Shown: piece by piece, positions 34,103-41,959 of the stretch | Numbering within the stretch: position 1 is the first letter of the stretch | Layout: the number at the start of each line of letters is the position of its first letter | Assembly: GCF_016918855.1 (NCBI RefSeq) | Contig: NZ_JADKYB010000005.1 | Coordinates: 434,001 to 498,000, forward strand | Reading direction: 5' to 3' | DNA length: 64,000 nt | Source of the DNA: Actinacidiphila acididurans | GTDB taxonomy: Bacteria > Actinomycetota > Actinomycetes > Streptomycetales > Streptomycetaceae | Made by a program: the position numbers and the translations under genes | Notes under the pieces: model-generated | Database searches by the model: none | What the model saw: the letters and a program-made list of their open reading frames with translations, nothing else | Told to the model about the DNA's origin: nothing

Positions 34103-34569
34103 ACCCGGGCATCTTCGCCGCGGTGTTCGCCGCGCTGTTCGTGGCGCACTCGGTGGGTGACCACTGGGTGCAGACCTCGACTCAGTCCGCGGCCAAGGGC
34201 CTGCCCGGCTGGGCCGGAAGGCTCGCCGACACCCGCCACGTGGCCACCCTCACCCTCACCAAACTCGCCGTACTCCTGCCGACCGCCGCGCTGCTGGGCC
34301 TGCACCTGTCGGTGTGGGGGCTGGTGGCGGGTCTGGGGGTGGATGCGGTCACCCACTGGTGGGCCGACCGCCGCACCACCCTCGCCGCACTGGCCGCTGC
34401 TCTCGGTCTTGGTGGCTTCTACTCGCTGGGCACGCCGGACCACCCCGCCCACCCGGTCACCGCCAACGGCAAGCCCGCGGCGCACCTGGGCACCGGCGCA
34501 TACGCCCTTGACCAGTCCTTCCACCACCTGTCGCTGCTGGTCGCAGTCCTGCTCATCACCCTCATCTGA
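34099..34569 (+). CDS. DUF3307-like membrane protein
   Basis: The product is 156 residues with several membrane segments (IFAAVFAALFVAHSVGDHWV at the N-terminus; LTKLAVLLPTAALLGLHLSV; the C-terminal HHLSLLVAVLLITLI). HSVGDHWVQT and DAVTHWWADRR are typical of DUF3307 membrane proteins of unknown function. GTG 34099 overlaps the preceding small gene. It may be part of the membrane side of the spread machinery. Confidence 0.65.
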   Translation: MNPGIFAAVFAALFVAHSVGDHWVQTSTQSAAKGLPGWAGRLADTRHVATLTLTKLAVLLPTAALLGLHLSVWGLVAGLGVDAVTHWWADRRTTLAALAAALGLGGFYSLGTPDHPAHPVTANGKPAAHLGTGAYALDQSFHHLSLLVAVLLITLI

Positions 34570-34585
34570 TTCTTCGCCTACTGCT

Positions 34586-34635
34586 CCGGACCGGCCGCAC
34601 ATCCGCCCATGACACCGGCCGGTCCGGGCCCACAC
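34586..34635 (+). repeat. Intergenic hairpin repeat, copy 1
   Basis: About 50 bp here are nearly identical to 37734-37782. Within it GGACCGGCCG (34588-34597) and CGGCCGGTCC (34616-34625) form a perfect 10-bp stem. Both copies sit shortly before an AICE gene. Confidence 0.65.
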
Positions 34636-34654
34636 CCATCCCCGGAGACTCCTG

Positions 34655-34954
34655 ATGTACGACTTCATCGGCCCCCACAAGGCCACCACCACTGCCGATT
34701 TCCTCGAACTGGCCCTCGGTACCCCGCTGGAGCTGTGGTTGGGGGTCGAGGACGAGAGCGACGAGGACCGCGCGGCGCGGGAGGCCGCGGCGCGGGACAT
34801 CCTCGCCGACGACCCCGCCCTGTTCGACCGCACCACCGCACTCGCGGTCGAGACGATCGGCCGCACCATGCCGGAGCTGCTGGCCCTGGCCCCCACCATC
34901 CGCCCGGCCGCGCCGGTCCGCCGCCGGAGCTCCCGGAGGGGGGCCGCGGCATGA
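34655..34954 (+). CDS. Hypothetical protein in AICE operon
   Basis: The 99-residue product starts MYDFIGPHKATTTADFLELA. It is acidic in the middle (VEDESDEDRAAREAAARDIL) and basic at the end (RRRSSRRG). No recognised domain. GGAGACT precedes the ATG, and its stop overlaps the next gene in ATGA, placing it in the same operon. Confidence 0.6.
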   Translation: MYDFIGPHKATTTADFLELALGTPLELWLGVEDESDEDRAAREAAARDILADDPALFDRTTALAVETIGRTMPELLALAPTIRPAAPVRRRSSRRGAAA

Positions 34955-35295
34955 GCGCCGAGACCTTCACCGCCACGGTGACGCTGGCCGACGTGAGCGG
35001 GCCGGTGCTCGCCCTGCGGCTGCTGCTGTCGGAGCACCCCGACCTGCCGGCGGGGACGATCCGCTTCAGTGACCTCTCTCCCGACCGGCTGGACGTGTGG
35101 TTGCACGACGACCTGCGGGCGTTCGAGACCTGGCGCGCGGTGCTGGGCATCGACCCACACGCGGTCACCTGCGACACCCAAAGCGACGACCGAACCTGGG
35201 TGCTCAAGGCCACCGGCGAGTACGCGGGCGTGCGGATCGAGCTGACCAGCTTCTCCGACGTGCCCGCGCCCGAGCAGGCGGGGGGCGTGCAGTGA
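34951..35295 (+). CDS. Hypothetical protein in AICE operon
   Basis: The product is 114 residues, beginning MSAETFTATVTLADVSGPVL. It is an alpha-beta protein without a known motif; the LDVWLHDDLRAFETWRAVLG segment is conserved-looking. ATG 34951 overlaps the upstream stop, and its own stop overlaps the next GTG, so four genes from 34655 to 36649 are all translationally coupled. Confidence 0.6.
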   Translation: MSAETFTATVTLADVSGPVLALRLLLSEHPDLPAGTIRFSDLSPDRLDVWLHDDLRAFETWRAVLGIDPHAVTCDTQSDDRTWVLKATGEYAGVRIELTSFSDVPAPEQAGGVQ

Positions 35296-35525
35296 ACACC
35301 ACCCCGCACCGCGCGCTGCTGCTGGCCGCCCGCCGCGTGCGGCTGCTGGCCATCCTGGCCGGTTGGGCGTGGCTGCTGGGCATCCACCCGCCGGTCATCG
35401 TCCGGCTGGTGTTGGTCGGCGTGTTCGCTGTCGCCCTGGTCCTGGACCTTGCCGCTGATGCCGGGATGCGTCCCGGGCCGGTGCAGCTCACCGGCTGGGG
35501 CCGACCGGGGGGTGATGAGCGATGA
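35292..35525 (+). CDS. Small membrane protein in AICE operon
   Basis: The product is 77 residues with two hydrophobic segments (LLAILAGWAWLLGIHPPVIV and VRLVLVGVFAVALVLDLAAD). GTG 35292 overlaps the preceding stop (GTGA) and the end overlaps the Spd-like gene (ATGA). Small membrane proteins just upstream of spdB-type genes are usual in Streptomyces conjugative elements. Confidence 0.6.
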   Translation: MNTTPHRALLLAARRVRLLAILAGWAWLLGIHPPVIVRLVLVGVFAVALVLDLAADAGMRPGPVQLTGWGRPGGDER

Positions 35526-36649
35526 AGGCCGCGGTGAAGAGGCTGCTGACGCTGCTGCCGGCCGTTGCCATGACGGTCGTGTCCATGGTTCTCACGCTGG
35601 CCGTGATCGTGATGTGGCTGGGACAGGCGATGCCGTGGCCGGTCGCCCTGGTGGTCGGCCTCGGTCTGGACGGCGGATGGCTGGCCACCCTGTCCTACGA
35701 GCGCCGCCTTGCCGCTCAGGGCGACCACTCCGCCGCCGTGACTGCGGTGGGCTGGTGCTTCGGCCTGCTGGCCACCGGTGTCCTGGTGGCGCATGCGCTG
35801 GGCGAGTCCTCCCCGGGCGCGTGGCTGGCCGTGGCCTGGCTGCCGATCGCTGCGAAGGCGTTGTGGCTGGTGCACGGCATGTGGGAGCGCACCGCGCTGA
35901 CCCCGGACGCGCTCGCTGCGATCCGCGGTATTCAGCAGGAAGCCCGCGACACCGCGGCCGTTGCCCGGGCCCGGCTGCGGGCCGAAGCGACCGCCGAGGA
36001 GACCCGACTGGAGGCCGTGACGACCGCAGGGGCCCGTATCGCGCGTGTCCAGGCCAGGACCGCGGCGACCCTGTCCGGTGCGTGGTCGACGCTGGAGAAG
36101 ACCCGCACCGGACAGGACACCGGGCAAGCTCTTGCCTCCGTGACGACCGCCGTCACACGCGAGTCACAGCCCCGGTGGGAGTTGCCCGTCTGGGGCCCGG
36201 TCGAGCCCGTGGCGCCGATGCTGGAGTCACCAGCAGCCGCACTTCGGGAACACGTGACCACCTCCGTCACCGGCACGGCTGAGCCTGTGCCCGGTGATGG
36301 TGGTGCGGGCGTCACCGGTGTGGAGGTTTCCGCAGCTCACTCCGGTCACGCTCCCGTCACCAAGCCCCCCGCGGAACACGCCGGTGCTCGGGTCACCAAG
36401 CCTTCCCGCACGCCGGTCACCGGTTCGGGGAAGGTGGCGCGGCGCATGTCCCGTGACGAGCGCCGTGACGCCGTGACCGCCCACCTCCAGACGCACCCGG
36501 ATGCCACCGTCACCGACCTGCGCAAGGCAATCGGGGGCCGCCCGGAGACCCTGCGGGAACTGCTCGCCGAGGTCACCGCCCGCCGGCCGCTGTCCCTCGT
36601 CCGCCCCGGCAACGACGGCGAACAGCCCGGCACCCCCGCCGCCCTGTGA
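35522..36649 (+). CDS. DUF2637/SpdB-like conjugative spread membrane protein
   Basis: The protein is 375 residues with three to four membrane segments in the first 125 (LPAVAMTVVSMVLTLAVIVM, ALVVGLGLDGGWLATL, GWCFGLLATGVLVAHAL, WLAVAWLPIAAKALWLVHGM), a helical Ala/Arg section, and a long tail rich in Val-Thr pairs (VTGTAEPVPG, VTKPPAEHAG, VTKPSRTPVTGSGK) ending in an HTH-like segment (ATVTDLRKAIGGRPETLREL). Spd proteins help plasmid spread between compartments of the recipient mycelium. The tail with repeated VT is unusual. The gene starts in an ATGA overlap. Confidence 0.7.
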   Translation: MKAAVKRLLTLLPAVAMTVVSMVLTLAVIVMWLGQAMPWPVALVVGLGLDGGWLATLSYERRLAAQGDHSAAVTAVGWCFGLLATGVLVAHALGESSPGAWLAVAWLPIAAKALWLVHGMWERTALTPDALAAIRGIQQEARDTAAVARARLRAEATAEETRLEAVTTAGARIARVQARTAATLSGAWSTLEKTRTGQDTGQALASVTTAVTRESQPRWELPVWGPVEPVAPMLESPAAALREHVTTSVTGTAEPVPGDGGAGVTGVEVSAAHSGHAPVTKPPAEHAGARVTKPSRTPVTGSGKVARRMSRDERRDAVTAHLQTHPDATVTDLRKAIGGRPETLRELLAEVTARRPLSLVRPGNDGEQPGTPAAL

Positions 36650-36669
36650 CACGACAGGAGACCCATCCC

Positions 36670-37179
36670 ATGTCCCCCCTGCCCGCACCCCACCAGCCCC
36701 CGGAACCGTTCGCCGACCGCCAGACCGAGGCACCCATACCGGCGGTGTACCAGCCGCAGCCACTCACCGGATACCCGCACGCTGCGCAGCCGGTTCCCTC
36801 GGTCGCCTCGGTGGTCCTGCCCGATGGCCAGGTCGTCACCGGCTACACCACCGCACAGCCCGCGCCGCTTGTGCCGGTCGACACCCGCGTGTCGGGCCGC
36901 GCGAAGGGCGCCGCGCTGGTCATCGCCTCCGGCGGGATCGGTGTCGGTGGTGCGACCGCCGGCATCGGCTACGGCCTCGGTCTGATCGCCACCGCCGGCC
37001 CCGGACTGCTCACCGCCGCGATTGCCCTTGCCATCGCCACCGGATCGGCCGCGCTGCTGCGCCTGCTGCTCGGCTCCGGTGCCCGCTCCGCCGACCGGTC
37101 GACCACGGTCGTCCACCAGCACGTCACCGCCCACGGCCTGTTCGGACGCGCCACCGGCGGCACCATCACCCGCCACTGA
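36670..37179 (+). CDS. Spread-type membrane protein
   Basis: The product is 169 residues. A Pro-rich N-terminus (PLPAPHQPPEPFADRQTEAP) leads to two membrane segments between about 75 and 140 (GAALVIASGGIGVGGATAGI; GPGLLTAAIALAIATGSAAL). Similar proteins follow spdB in Streptomyces AICEs. ATG 36670 is 20 bp after the previous gene, with CAGGAG upstream. Confidence 0.6.
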   Translation: MSPLPAPHQPPEPFADRQTEAPIPAVYQPQPLTGYPHAAQPVPSVASVVLPDGQVVTGYTTAQPAPLVPVDTRVSGRAKGAALVIASGGIGVGGATAGIGYGLGLIATAGPGLLTAAIALAIATGSAALLRLLLGSGARSADRSTTVVHQHVTAHGLFGRATGGTITRH

Positions 37180-37234
37180 TCCCAGACCCCGACGACTCGC
37201 CTGACGCCACCGGCTCTCGCCACTGGCTGCCGAG

Positions 37235-37405
37235 TCAGGCCGCGGTGCCCGGCGCCAACTGCACTGACCGGCTCGGCATGCACTGCGCCTCGACTGCGCT
37301 CTTGCCGTGCGTGCCAGCCGTCAAGGGCAGGCACATGGCTTCCGCCGCTGTCGCCGACAGTGCCACCAGCAGACATGCAACGAAACCGACCAGAGTGAAC
37401 TTCAT
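37235..37405 (-). CDS. Small secreted-type protein, antisense to the transfer genes
   Basis: The 56-residue product starts MKFTLVGFVACLLVALSATA, a good signal peptide with an AEA cleavage region, then about 33 residues with two cysteines (AMCLPL and EAQCMP) that could form a disulfide. AAAGGG lies about nine bases before ATG 37405. It runs opposite to the surrounding operon in a 340-bp gap. Function unknown; a small exported peptide of the element is possible. Confidence 0.45.
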   Translation of the reverse strand: MKFTLVGFVACLLVALSATAAEAMCLPLTAGTHGKSAVEAQCMPSRSVQLAPGTAA

Positions 37406-37522
37406 GCGGCCACGCCCTTTCATGATCGACCGCCTGTCGATCACGGAACGTACGGCATCGACCACATGGCCTACAACTTGACGGACCATCAGATCAATTG
37501 CACGCCCGGAACGGGAGTTGCC

Positions 37523-37726
37523 ATGATCCGAACCCACCCCGAAGACCCGCCTCTGACCAGCACAGAAGCCGCGCGTGTGGCGTGGCTGATCGCGCGTATG
37601 GCCAAGCGTGGCATCGCAGGTGACGAGGTAGACCTGTCCGACCTGAAACTCAAACTCGACCGCATCCTCGACGGCGCCCGCAAGCGCGCCGAGCAGGCCG
37701 CCGCCGCTGCTGCGGCTGGCAAGTGA
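37523..37726 (+). CDS. Small hypothetical protein
   Basis: The 67-residue helical protein begins MIRTHPEDPPLTSTEAARVA and ends in an Ala-rich tail. CGGGAG lies about nine bases before ATG 37523. It is followed by the second copy of the intergenic hairpin repeat and traB. No family recognised. Confidence 0.55.
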   Translation: MIRTHPEDPPLTSTEAARVAWLIARMAKRGIAGDEVDLSDLKLKLDRILDGARKRAEQAAAAAAAGK

Positions 37727-37733
37727 ATCCGCC

Positions 37734-37782
37734 CCGGACCGGCCGCACATCCGCCAAGACACCGGCCGGCCCGGGCCCACAC
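37734..37782 (+). repeat. Intergenic hairpin repeat, copy 2
   Basis: This nearly matches 34586-34635. The stem GGACCGGCCG (37736-37745) / CGGCCGGCCC (37763-37772) keeps nine pairs and has one mismatch that would be a G-U-type change. It lies just before traB. Confidence 0.65.
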
Positions 37783-37810
37783 CCTCCACAGGAGAGCAGG
37801 AAACCCCAGC

Positions 37811-39970
37811 ATGACCGAAATCATCGACCTTGACGACCACCGCCCCCGACCCGTACCCGATCTGACGAAACCCGTCCCCGAGCAGGCACCACGGCCGGTC
37901 CTCGAAGGGGTCGTCATCCCCTCCGGCATCCCCGGCGCCGGAAAGGCCGCCGCGGGGCGGGCGGGGCTGCGCCACGCGGCCCGCACCGTGCGCGTGGTGG
38001 CCACCGACGAGCGCACCCGGGCCGGTGTACGGCTTGCCGTGCGGCACGGCTCCTACGTGCTGGGCGGGACCCGCATCCTGGCCAAACGCGCCTGGGACGG
38101 GCGCACCGTTGCCCGGCACGAGCGGATGATGCGCGCCGCCGAAGCCGTAGGACAGCACGAAACAGCGCTGGAGTGGGAGCAGCGCGCCGCCGCCTTCCGG
38201 AAGGAGCGTCACCAGCGCCGCATGGACCTGCTCACGGCCCCGCAGCAGATCGTCAGGTCCGCTGCGGTCGGCACCGCCGGCACCGCAGGCGGACTGCTCG
38301 GGCTGGGCATGGTGCTGGCGATCGGCGAGCACGACCCCGCGCAGGTCATCGCCCCGATCGTGTTCACCATCAACGCCATCCGGTGGGCCGTCCTGATCAT
38401 CCACATGGTGTGGGGACCGGCCGTGCTGCTCGGCCCGTGGCTGGCCCTGCTCGGAGTGTGGAACACCGGCCGCAAGGGACAGGCCGCACCCAACTGGGCC
38501 CTGCCCGCGGCCGAGCAGGACTCCCGGGACATGGTCCCCGACGAGGGAGCGATCCTGGACGCGCTGCGGCACCTGGGCATCGGCCCGCTCAACCAGGCGT
38601 TCAAGCAGGGCTGGCAGGCACGGTGGGTGCAGCCCACCACCCGCCTCGGCAAGGGCTGGCACACCCAACTCCAGCTCCCCCTCGGTGTCACCGTTGAGAT
38701 GATCAACGGCAAGAAGGACGTGCTCGCCCACAACCTGCTGCGCCTGCCCGTCGAGGTCTGGCCGACCGAGCCCCGCAACGCCCCGGGCACCTTGGATCTG
38801 TGGGTGGCCGACCAGGGTTCACTGTCGGGTGCGGTGCCGCCGTGGCCGCTGCTCACGGACGGCAGCGCGGACTACTTCAAGGGCGTGCCGGTGGGTGTCT
38901 CCCAGCGCGGGGAGCCGGTCTTCGGCAAGCTCATGGCCTCCAACTACATGGTCGGCGGCATCATGGGCTCGGGAAAGTCGTCCCTGGTCGTGGGGCTGTT
39001 GCTGGGGGCGATGCTCGACCCGCTGGTCGAGATCGACGTGTACGTCATGGCCTACAACGTCGACTACGACCCAATGCGCGAACGCCTGCGCGTCCTGGTC
39101 AAGGGCGACGACGACGAGCAGGCCGAAGCCGCCCTGGAATCCCTGCGCGCCCTGCGCGACGAGGTCACCGAACGCGGCAAGCTACTCGAAGCCCTCGGTG
39201 GGGACACGGTCAAGCTCACCCGCGAGCTGGCGCAGCGGGACCCGCGGATGCGCCCGCGAGTGGTGGTCTACGACGAGTGCCACGAACTGTTCGAGCACAA
39301 GAAGTACGGGGCCGAGGCCGCCGAACTGGCCGTCAAGGTACTCAAGAAGGCCCGCAAGGTCGGCATCACCCTGGTGTTCGTCACGGTCTCGCCGACCGCG
39401 TCCAGCATCCCCAAGGACGTCACCCGCAACACCAGTCACCGGGTGGCGTTCGCGGTCGGCGACCACGTCGCCAACGACGGGTTGCTGGGCACCGGCAAGC
39501 ACCGCGCCGGCATCACCGCCACCACCCTCAACCCCGCCGAGAACATCGGCACCGCCCTCACCGTGGGGTTCACCTCGAACGCGTTCGAGCTGGTCCGTGC
39601 CTACTACGTCCGCAAGGACACCGACACCGACCAGGTCACCCCCGTCGTCCAGCGCGCCCTTGCACTGCGGCAGGGCATCACCCCCGCGACCGTGGCGGGC
39701 GGGCAGGACCGGGAGCAGGCTGACCCGCTCGCCGACATCCTGACCGTGCTCCGGGACGAACCCCGGGCGCGGACGACCGAGGTGTTGCAGCGGCTCGCCG
39801 AGCACAACCCCGCCGCCTACCGCGACTGGAGCCCCCGCGACCTCAAGCGCGTCCTGGCCGAAGCAGGCGCCGAGGCACCCCTGCGTGACGGGTACGCGGT
39901 CGTCTCCCGCGACCACGTCCGCGACGCCATCAACAACCGCCAGAACACCCCCGACGACAACACAGAGTGA
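37811..39970 (+). CDS. TraB/TraSA-type FtsK-like DNA translocase
   Basis: The product is 719 residues. Membrane segments lie at about 155-205 (GTAGTAGGLLGLGMVLAIG and INAIRWAVLIIHMVWGPAVL). The motor domain has Walker A GGIMGSGKSS near 381-390 and Walker B VVVYDECHEL near 483-492. The C-terminal part (VLRDEPRARTTEVLQRLAEH) may form the winged helix that binds the clt site. Such hexamers alone move double-stranded DNA between Streptomyces hyphae. It follows the spread genes and precedes a repeat-rich region that may be its binding site. Confidence 0.9.
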   Translation: MTEIIDLDDHRPRPVPDLTKPVPEQAPRPVLEGVVIPSGIPGAGKAAAGRAGLRHAARTVRVVATDERTRAGVRLAVRHGSYVLGGTRILAKRAWDGRTVARHERMMRAAEAVGQHETALEWEQRAAAFRKERHQRRMDLLTAPQQIVRSAAVGTAGTAGGLLGLGMVLAIGEHDPAQVIAPIVFTINAIRWAVLIIHMVWGPAVLLGPWLALLGVWNTGRKGQAAPNWALPAAEQDSRDMVPDEGAILDALRHLGIGPLNQAFKQGWQARWVQPTTRLGKGWHTQLQLPLGVTVEMINGKKDVLAHNLLRLPVEVWPTEPRNAPGTLDLWVADQGSLSGAVPPWPLLTDGSADYFKGVPVGVSQRGEPVFGKLMASNYMVGGIMGSGKSSLVVGLLLGAMLDPLVEIDVYVMAYNVDYDPMRERLRVLVKGDDDEQAEAALESLRALRDEVTERGKLLEALGGDTVKLTRELAQRDPRMRPRVVVYDECHELFEHKKYGAEAAELAVKVLKKARKVGITLVFVTVSPTASSIPKDVTRNTSHRVAFAVGDHVANDGLLGTGKHRAGITATTLNPAENIGTALTVGFTSNAFELVRAYYVRKDTDTDQVTPVVQRALALRQGITPATVAGGQDREQADPLADILTVLRDEPRARTTEVLQRLAEHNPAAYRDWSPRDLKRVLAEAGAEAPLRDGYAVVSRDHVRDAINNRQNTPDDNTE

Positions 39971-39988
39971 CAGTGAGGCACGGCGGGT

Positions 39989-40072
39989 TCAGTGGAGTTC
40001 CACTGACCACCCCACTGAACCCACCCCACTGGCCTTGACGTGCCGCAACGGCACCCCAGTGGGGCAGTGGAG
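39989..40072. repeat. CAGTGG/CCACTG repeat cluster, possible clt site
   Basis: TCAGTGGA-GT-TCCACTGA starting at 39989 is an 18-bp palindrome with eight-base arms. Further CACTG/CAGTG units follow to 40072 (about six in 85 bp). The cluster directly follows traB, where Streptomyces conjugative elements tend to carry the transfer locus clt that TraB binds through short repeats. No gene lies in 39971-40178. Confidence 0.5.
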
Positions 40073-40178
40073 CACCCCACCACGACCTGCGGAAACCCCC
40101 AAAACACGGGTTCCGAGGGGTGACCCCTGCCCCACTCCCTGTACGGACAGTGACCATCCCGTTGGGAGCACACCGCAC

Positions 40179-41024
40179 ATGGAAAGCCCCACCACAATCA
40201 CCCCCGCCCCCGCCGAACCACTGAAGTCCTTCAGCTTCGGCGGGGGCGTGCAGTCCATGACCGCCCTGGTGCTGGCAGCCCGCGGTGAACTGGACTACCG
40301 CACGTTCATCATGGCCAACGTCGGCGACGACTCCGAGAACCCCGCCACCCTCACCTACCTCCAGCACTACGCCATCCCCTACGCGCAGGCACACGGCCTC
40401 GAACTGGTCGTGCTGGACCGGGTCATGAAGCGCACCAAGGAAAAGCGCACGCTCTTCCAGGACCTGACGCGCCCCGGATCACGCTCGCTGAAGATCCCGG
40501 TACGGATGTCCAACGGGGCCCCGGGCACGCGTTCGTGCACCGCCCAGTTCAAAATCAAGGTCGTCGGCGACGAACTTCGGCGGCGCGGCGCTACCGCCGA
40601 CCGCCCGGCCACGGTCGGGATCGGCATCAGCCTGGACGAGATCGCACGGGCCAACAACCGCCGCTGCGAACCCCATGAGCGCATCGAATACCCGCTGCTG
40701 GAACGCGGGATGCGCCGGATCGACTGCGCCCGCATCATCCGCTCCGCCGGCCTCCCGATCCCGCCGAAGTCATCGTGCTGGTTCTGTCCGTTCCACCGGC
40801 CTGAGACCTGGCACGAGATGCGCCGCACCGAACCCGAGCTGTTCGAGCGCGCCTGCCAGCTCGAAGACCTCCTCAACGCCCGCCGCGACGAACTCGGCAA
40901 GGACCACGTCTACCTGACGCGCTTCAACCGGCCGCTCCGCGAGGCCATCCCGGACGGCGTGGACGTCCTGTTCGACACCGACGACATCGACACCGGCTGC
41001 GATTCCGGCTGGTGCATGACGTGA
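40179..41024 (+). CDS. PAPS-reductase-like / adenine nucleotide alpha-hydrolase family protein
   Basis: The product is 281 residues. The PP-loop is GGGVQS (21-26) in KSFSFGGGVQSMTALVLAA, followed by IMANVGDDSENPATLTYLQ, RSCTAQFKIKVVGDELR and a Cys pair, CWFCPFH. This is the N-type ATP pyrophosphatase fold shared with PAPS reductase and DndC, but the four-Cys DndC cluster is not present. ATG 40179 has GGGAG about nine bases upstream. In a mobile element it may make or remove a nucleic-acid modification; the substrate is not known. Confidence 0.7.
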   Translation: MESPTTITPAPAEPLKSFSFGGGVQSMTALVLAARGELDYRTFIMANVGDDSENPATLTYLQHYAIPYAQAHGLELVVLDRVMKRTKEKRTLFQDLTRPGSRSLKIPVRMSNGAPGTRSCTAQFKIKVVGDELRRRGATADRPATVGIGISLDEIARANNRRCEPHERIEYPLLERGMRRIDCARIIRSAGLPIPPKSSCWFCPFHRPETWHEMRRTEPELFERACQLEDLLNARRDELGKDHVYLTRFNRPLREAIPDGVDVLFDTDDIDTGCDSGWCMT

Positions 41025-41518
41025 ATCCCGACCCGCGGTTGCGGCCCACCCTGGAATGCCCCGGCATCCAGGTCTTCGCCCCCGTTCACCCCGACCGGCC
41101 GTTCGCCCACATCAGCCCGGCCGTTCCGGTCGCGGTGTGTGTCTGCCGGTGCGGGGCCCATGCCACCGCCCACGGCGCCGAAGCCGTCGCTGCCCTGGTG
41201 GCCAAGTGGACCGCCCACCAACCGGAGTGCCCGGGCCGCGCCGTGCGGCCGTGCGAGCACTGCGGGGAGCCGACCCGCTGCCGCTCCACGGGTCTGTCCG
41301 GCTGGCCGGCGCACGCCGAGTGCTACGCCGTATGGGCCGACCGGCCCGTTGAACAGCGTCGCCGCGCCCACCAGATCGACCGGATCAAAGCCCGTGAACT
41401 GCAACGCCGCAAAGCCGCGCGCCTGCACGAACAGCTCACCCGGCAGGGCTACGCGCCCGATGTCATCCAACTGATCATCACCGGCGGGTGGTCCAGCGAA
41501 CAAGAACCCGCCGCCTGA
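41021..41518 (+). CDS. Hypothetical protein with Cys clusters
   Basis: The product is 165 residues from GTG 41021, which overlaps the previous stop (GTGA). CVCRCGAHATAHG and RPCEHCGEPTRCRS could each bind zinc, and a basic helix follows (RRRAHQIDRIKARELQRRKA). Possibly DNA- or RNA-binding, from composition only. Operon position between the PAPS-like and prim-pol genes. Confidence 0.6.
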   Translation: MNPDPRLRPTLECPGIQVFAPVHPDRPFAHISPAVPVAVCVCRCGAHATAHGAEAVAALVAKWTAHQPECPGRAVRPCEHCGEPTRCRSTGLSGWPAHAECYAVWADRPVEQRRRAHQIDRIKARELQRRKAARLHEQLTRQGYAPDVIQLIITGGWSSEQEPAA

Positions 41519-41534
41519 CCCGCAAGGACACCCC

Positions 41535-41873
41535 TTGACCACATCGCGCCTGCGCCGCATCGTCGGCCGGCCGCGGCTCGCTGTGCGCTACTGGCCCGGC
41601 TGGGTGGACACCACCCGCCGCGGCCGGTGGATCGGCCCCCGGCCCATCCTCGCCCTGCACCGCACCCCCGTGCCCAACTGCCCGCAGTGCGATGGCACCG
41701 GCGAAGTCGAGTCCGGCTCGCCGTACCAGGAAGAGCCGGACATCGACCCCTGCCCGTGCGCGCCCTTCCACCCGCTGCTCAAGCTGTGGCTCCCGCACGC
41801 CGCCGCCCGCCTCGCTACGGCCATCGACTACCGGCGCAACCGCCACCTCTACAGCAGCGAACCGCCGTTCTAG
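41535..41873 (+). CDS. Hypothetical protein with DnaJ-like zinc motif
   Basis: The 112-residue product includes CPQCDGTGEVESGSPY and then DPCPCAPFHP, a CxxCxGxG plus CxC arrangement reminiscent of one DnaJ zinc knuckle. TTG 41535 follows AAGGA by eight bases. Unknown role; conserved position before prim-pol suggests a replication helper, which is inference. Confidence 0.55.
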   Translation: MTTSRLRRIVGRPRLAVRYWPGWVDTTRRGRWIGPRPILALHRTPVPNCPQCDGTGEVESGSPYQEEPDIDPCPCAPFHPLLKLWLPHAAARLATAIDYRRNRHLYSSEPPF

Positions 41874-41959
41874 CCCCGCCCGGGGCGACCGCACCTCTCG
41901 CCAAAGACACGCGGTCGCCCCGGTACCAGCACCCTTCGAGGAACTGGAGAACCCCCAGC

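Noticed and set aside
37235-38731. Long minus-strand open frame through the traB region
   Set aside because: Most of it is antisense to traB and low-complexity. Only its last 56 codons, with their own start and signal peptide, were kept as a possible small gene.
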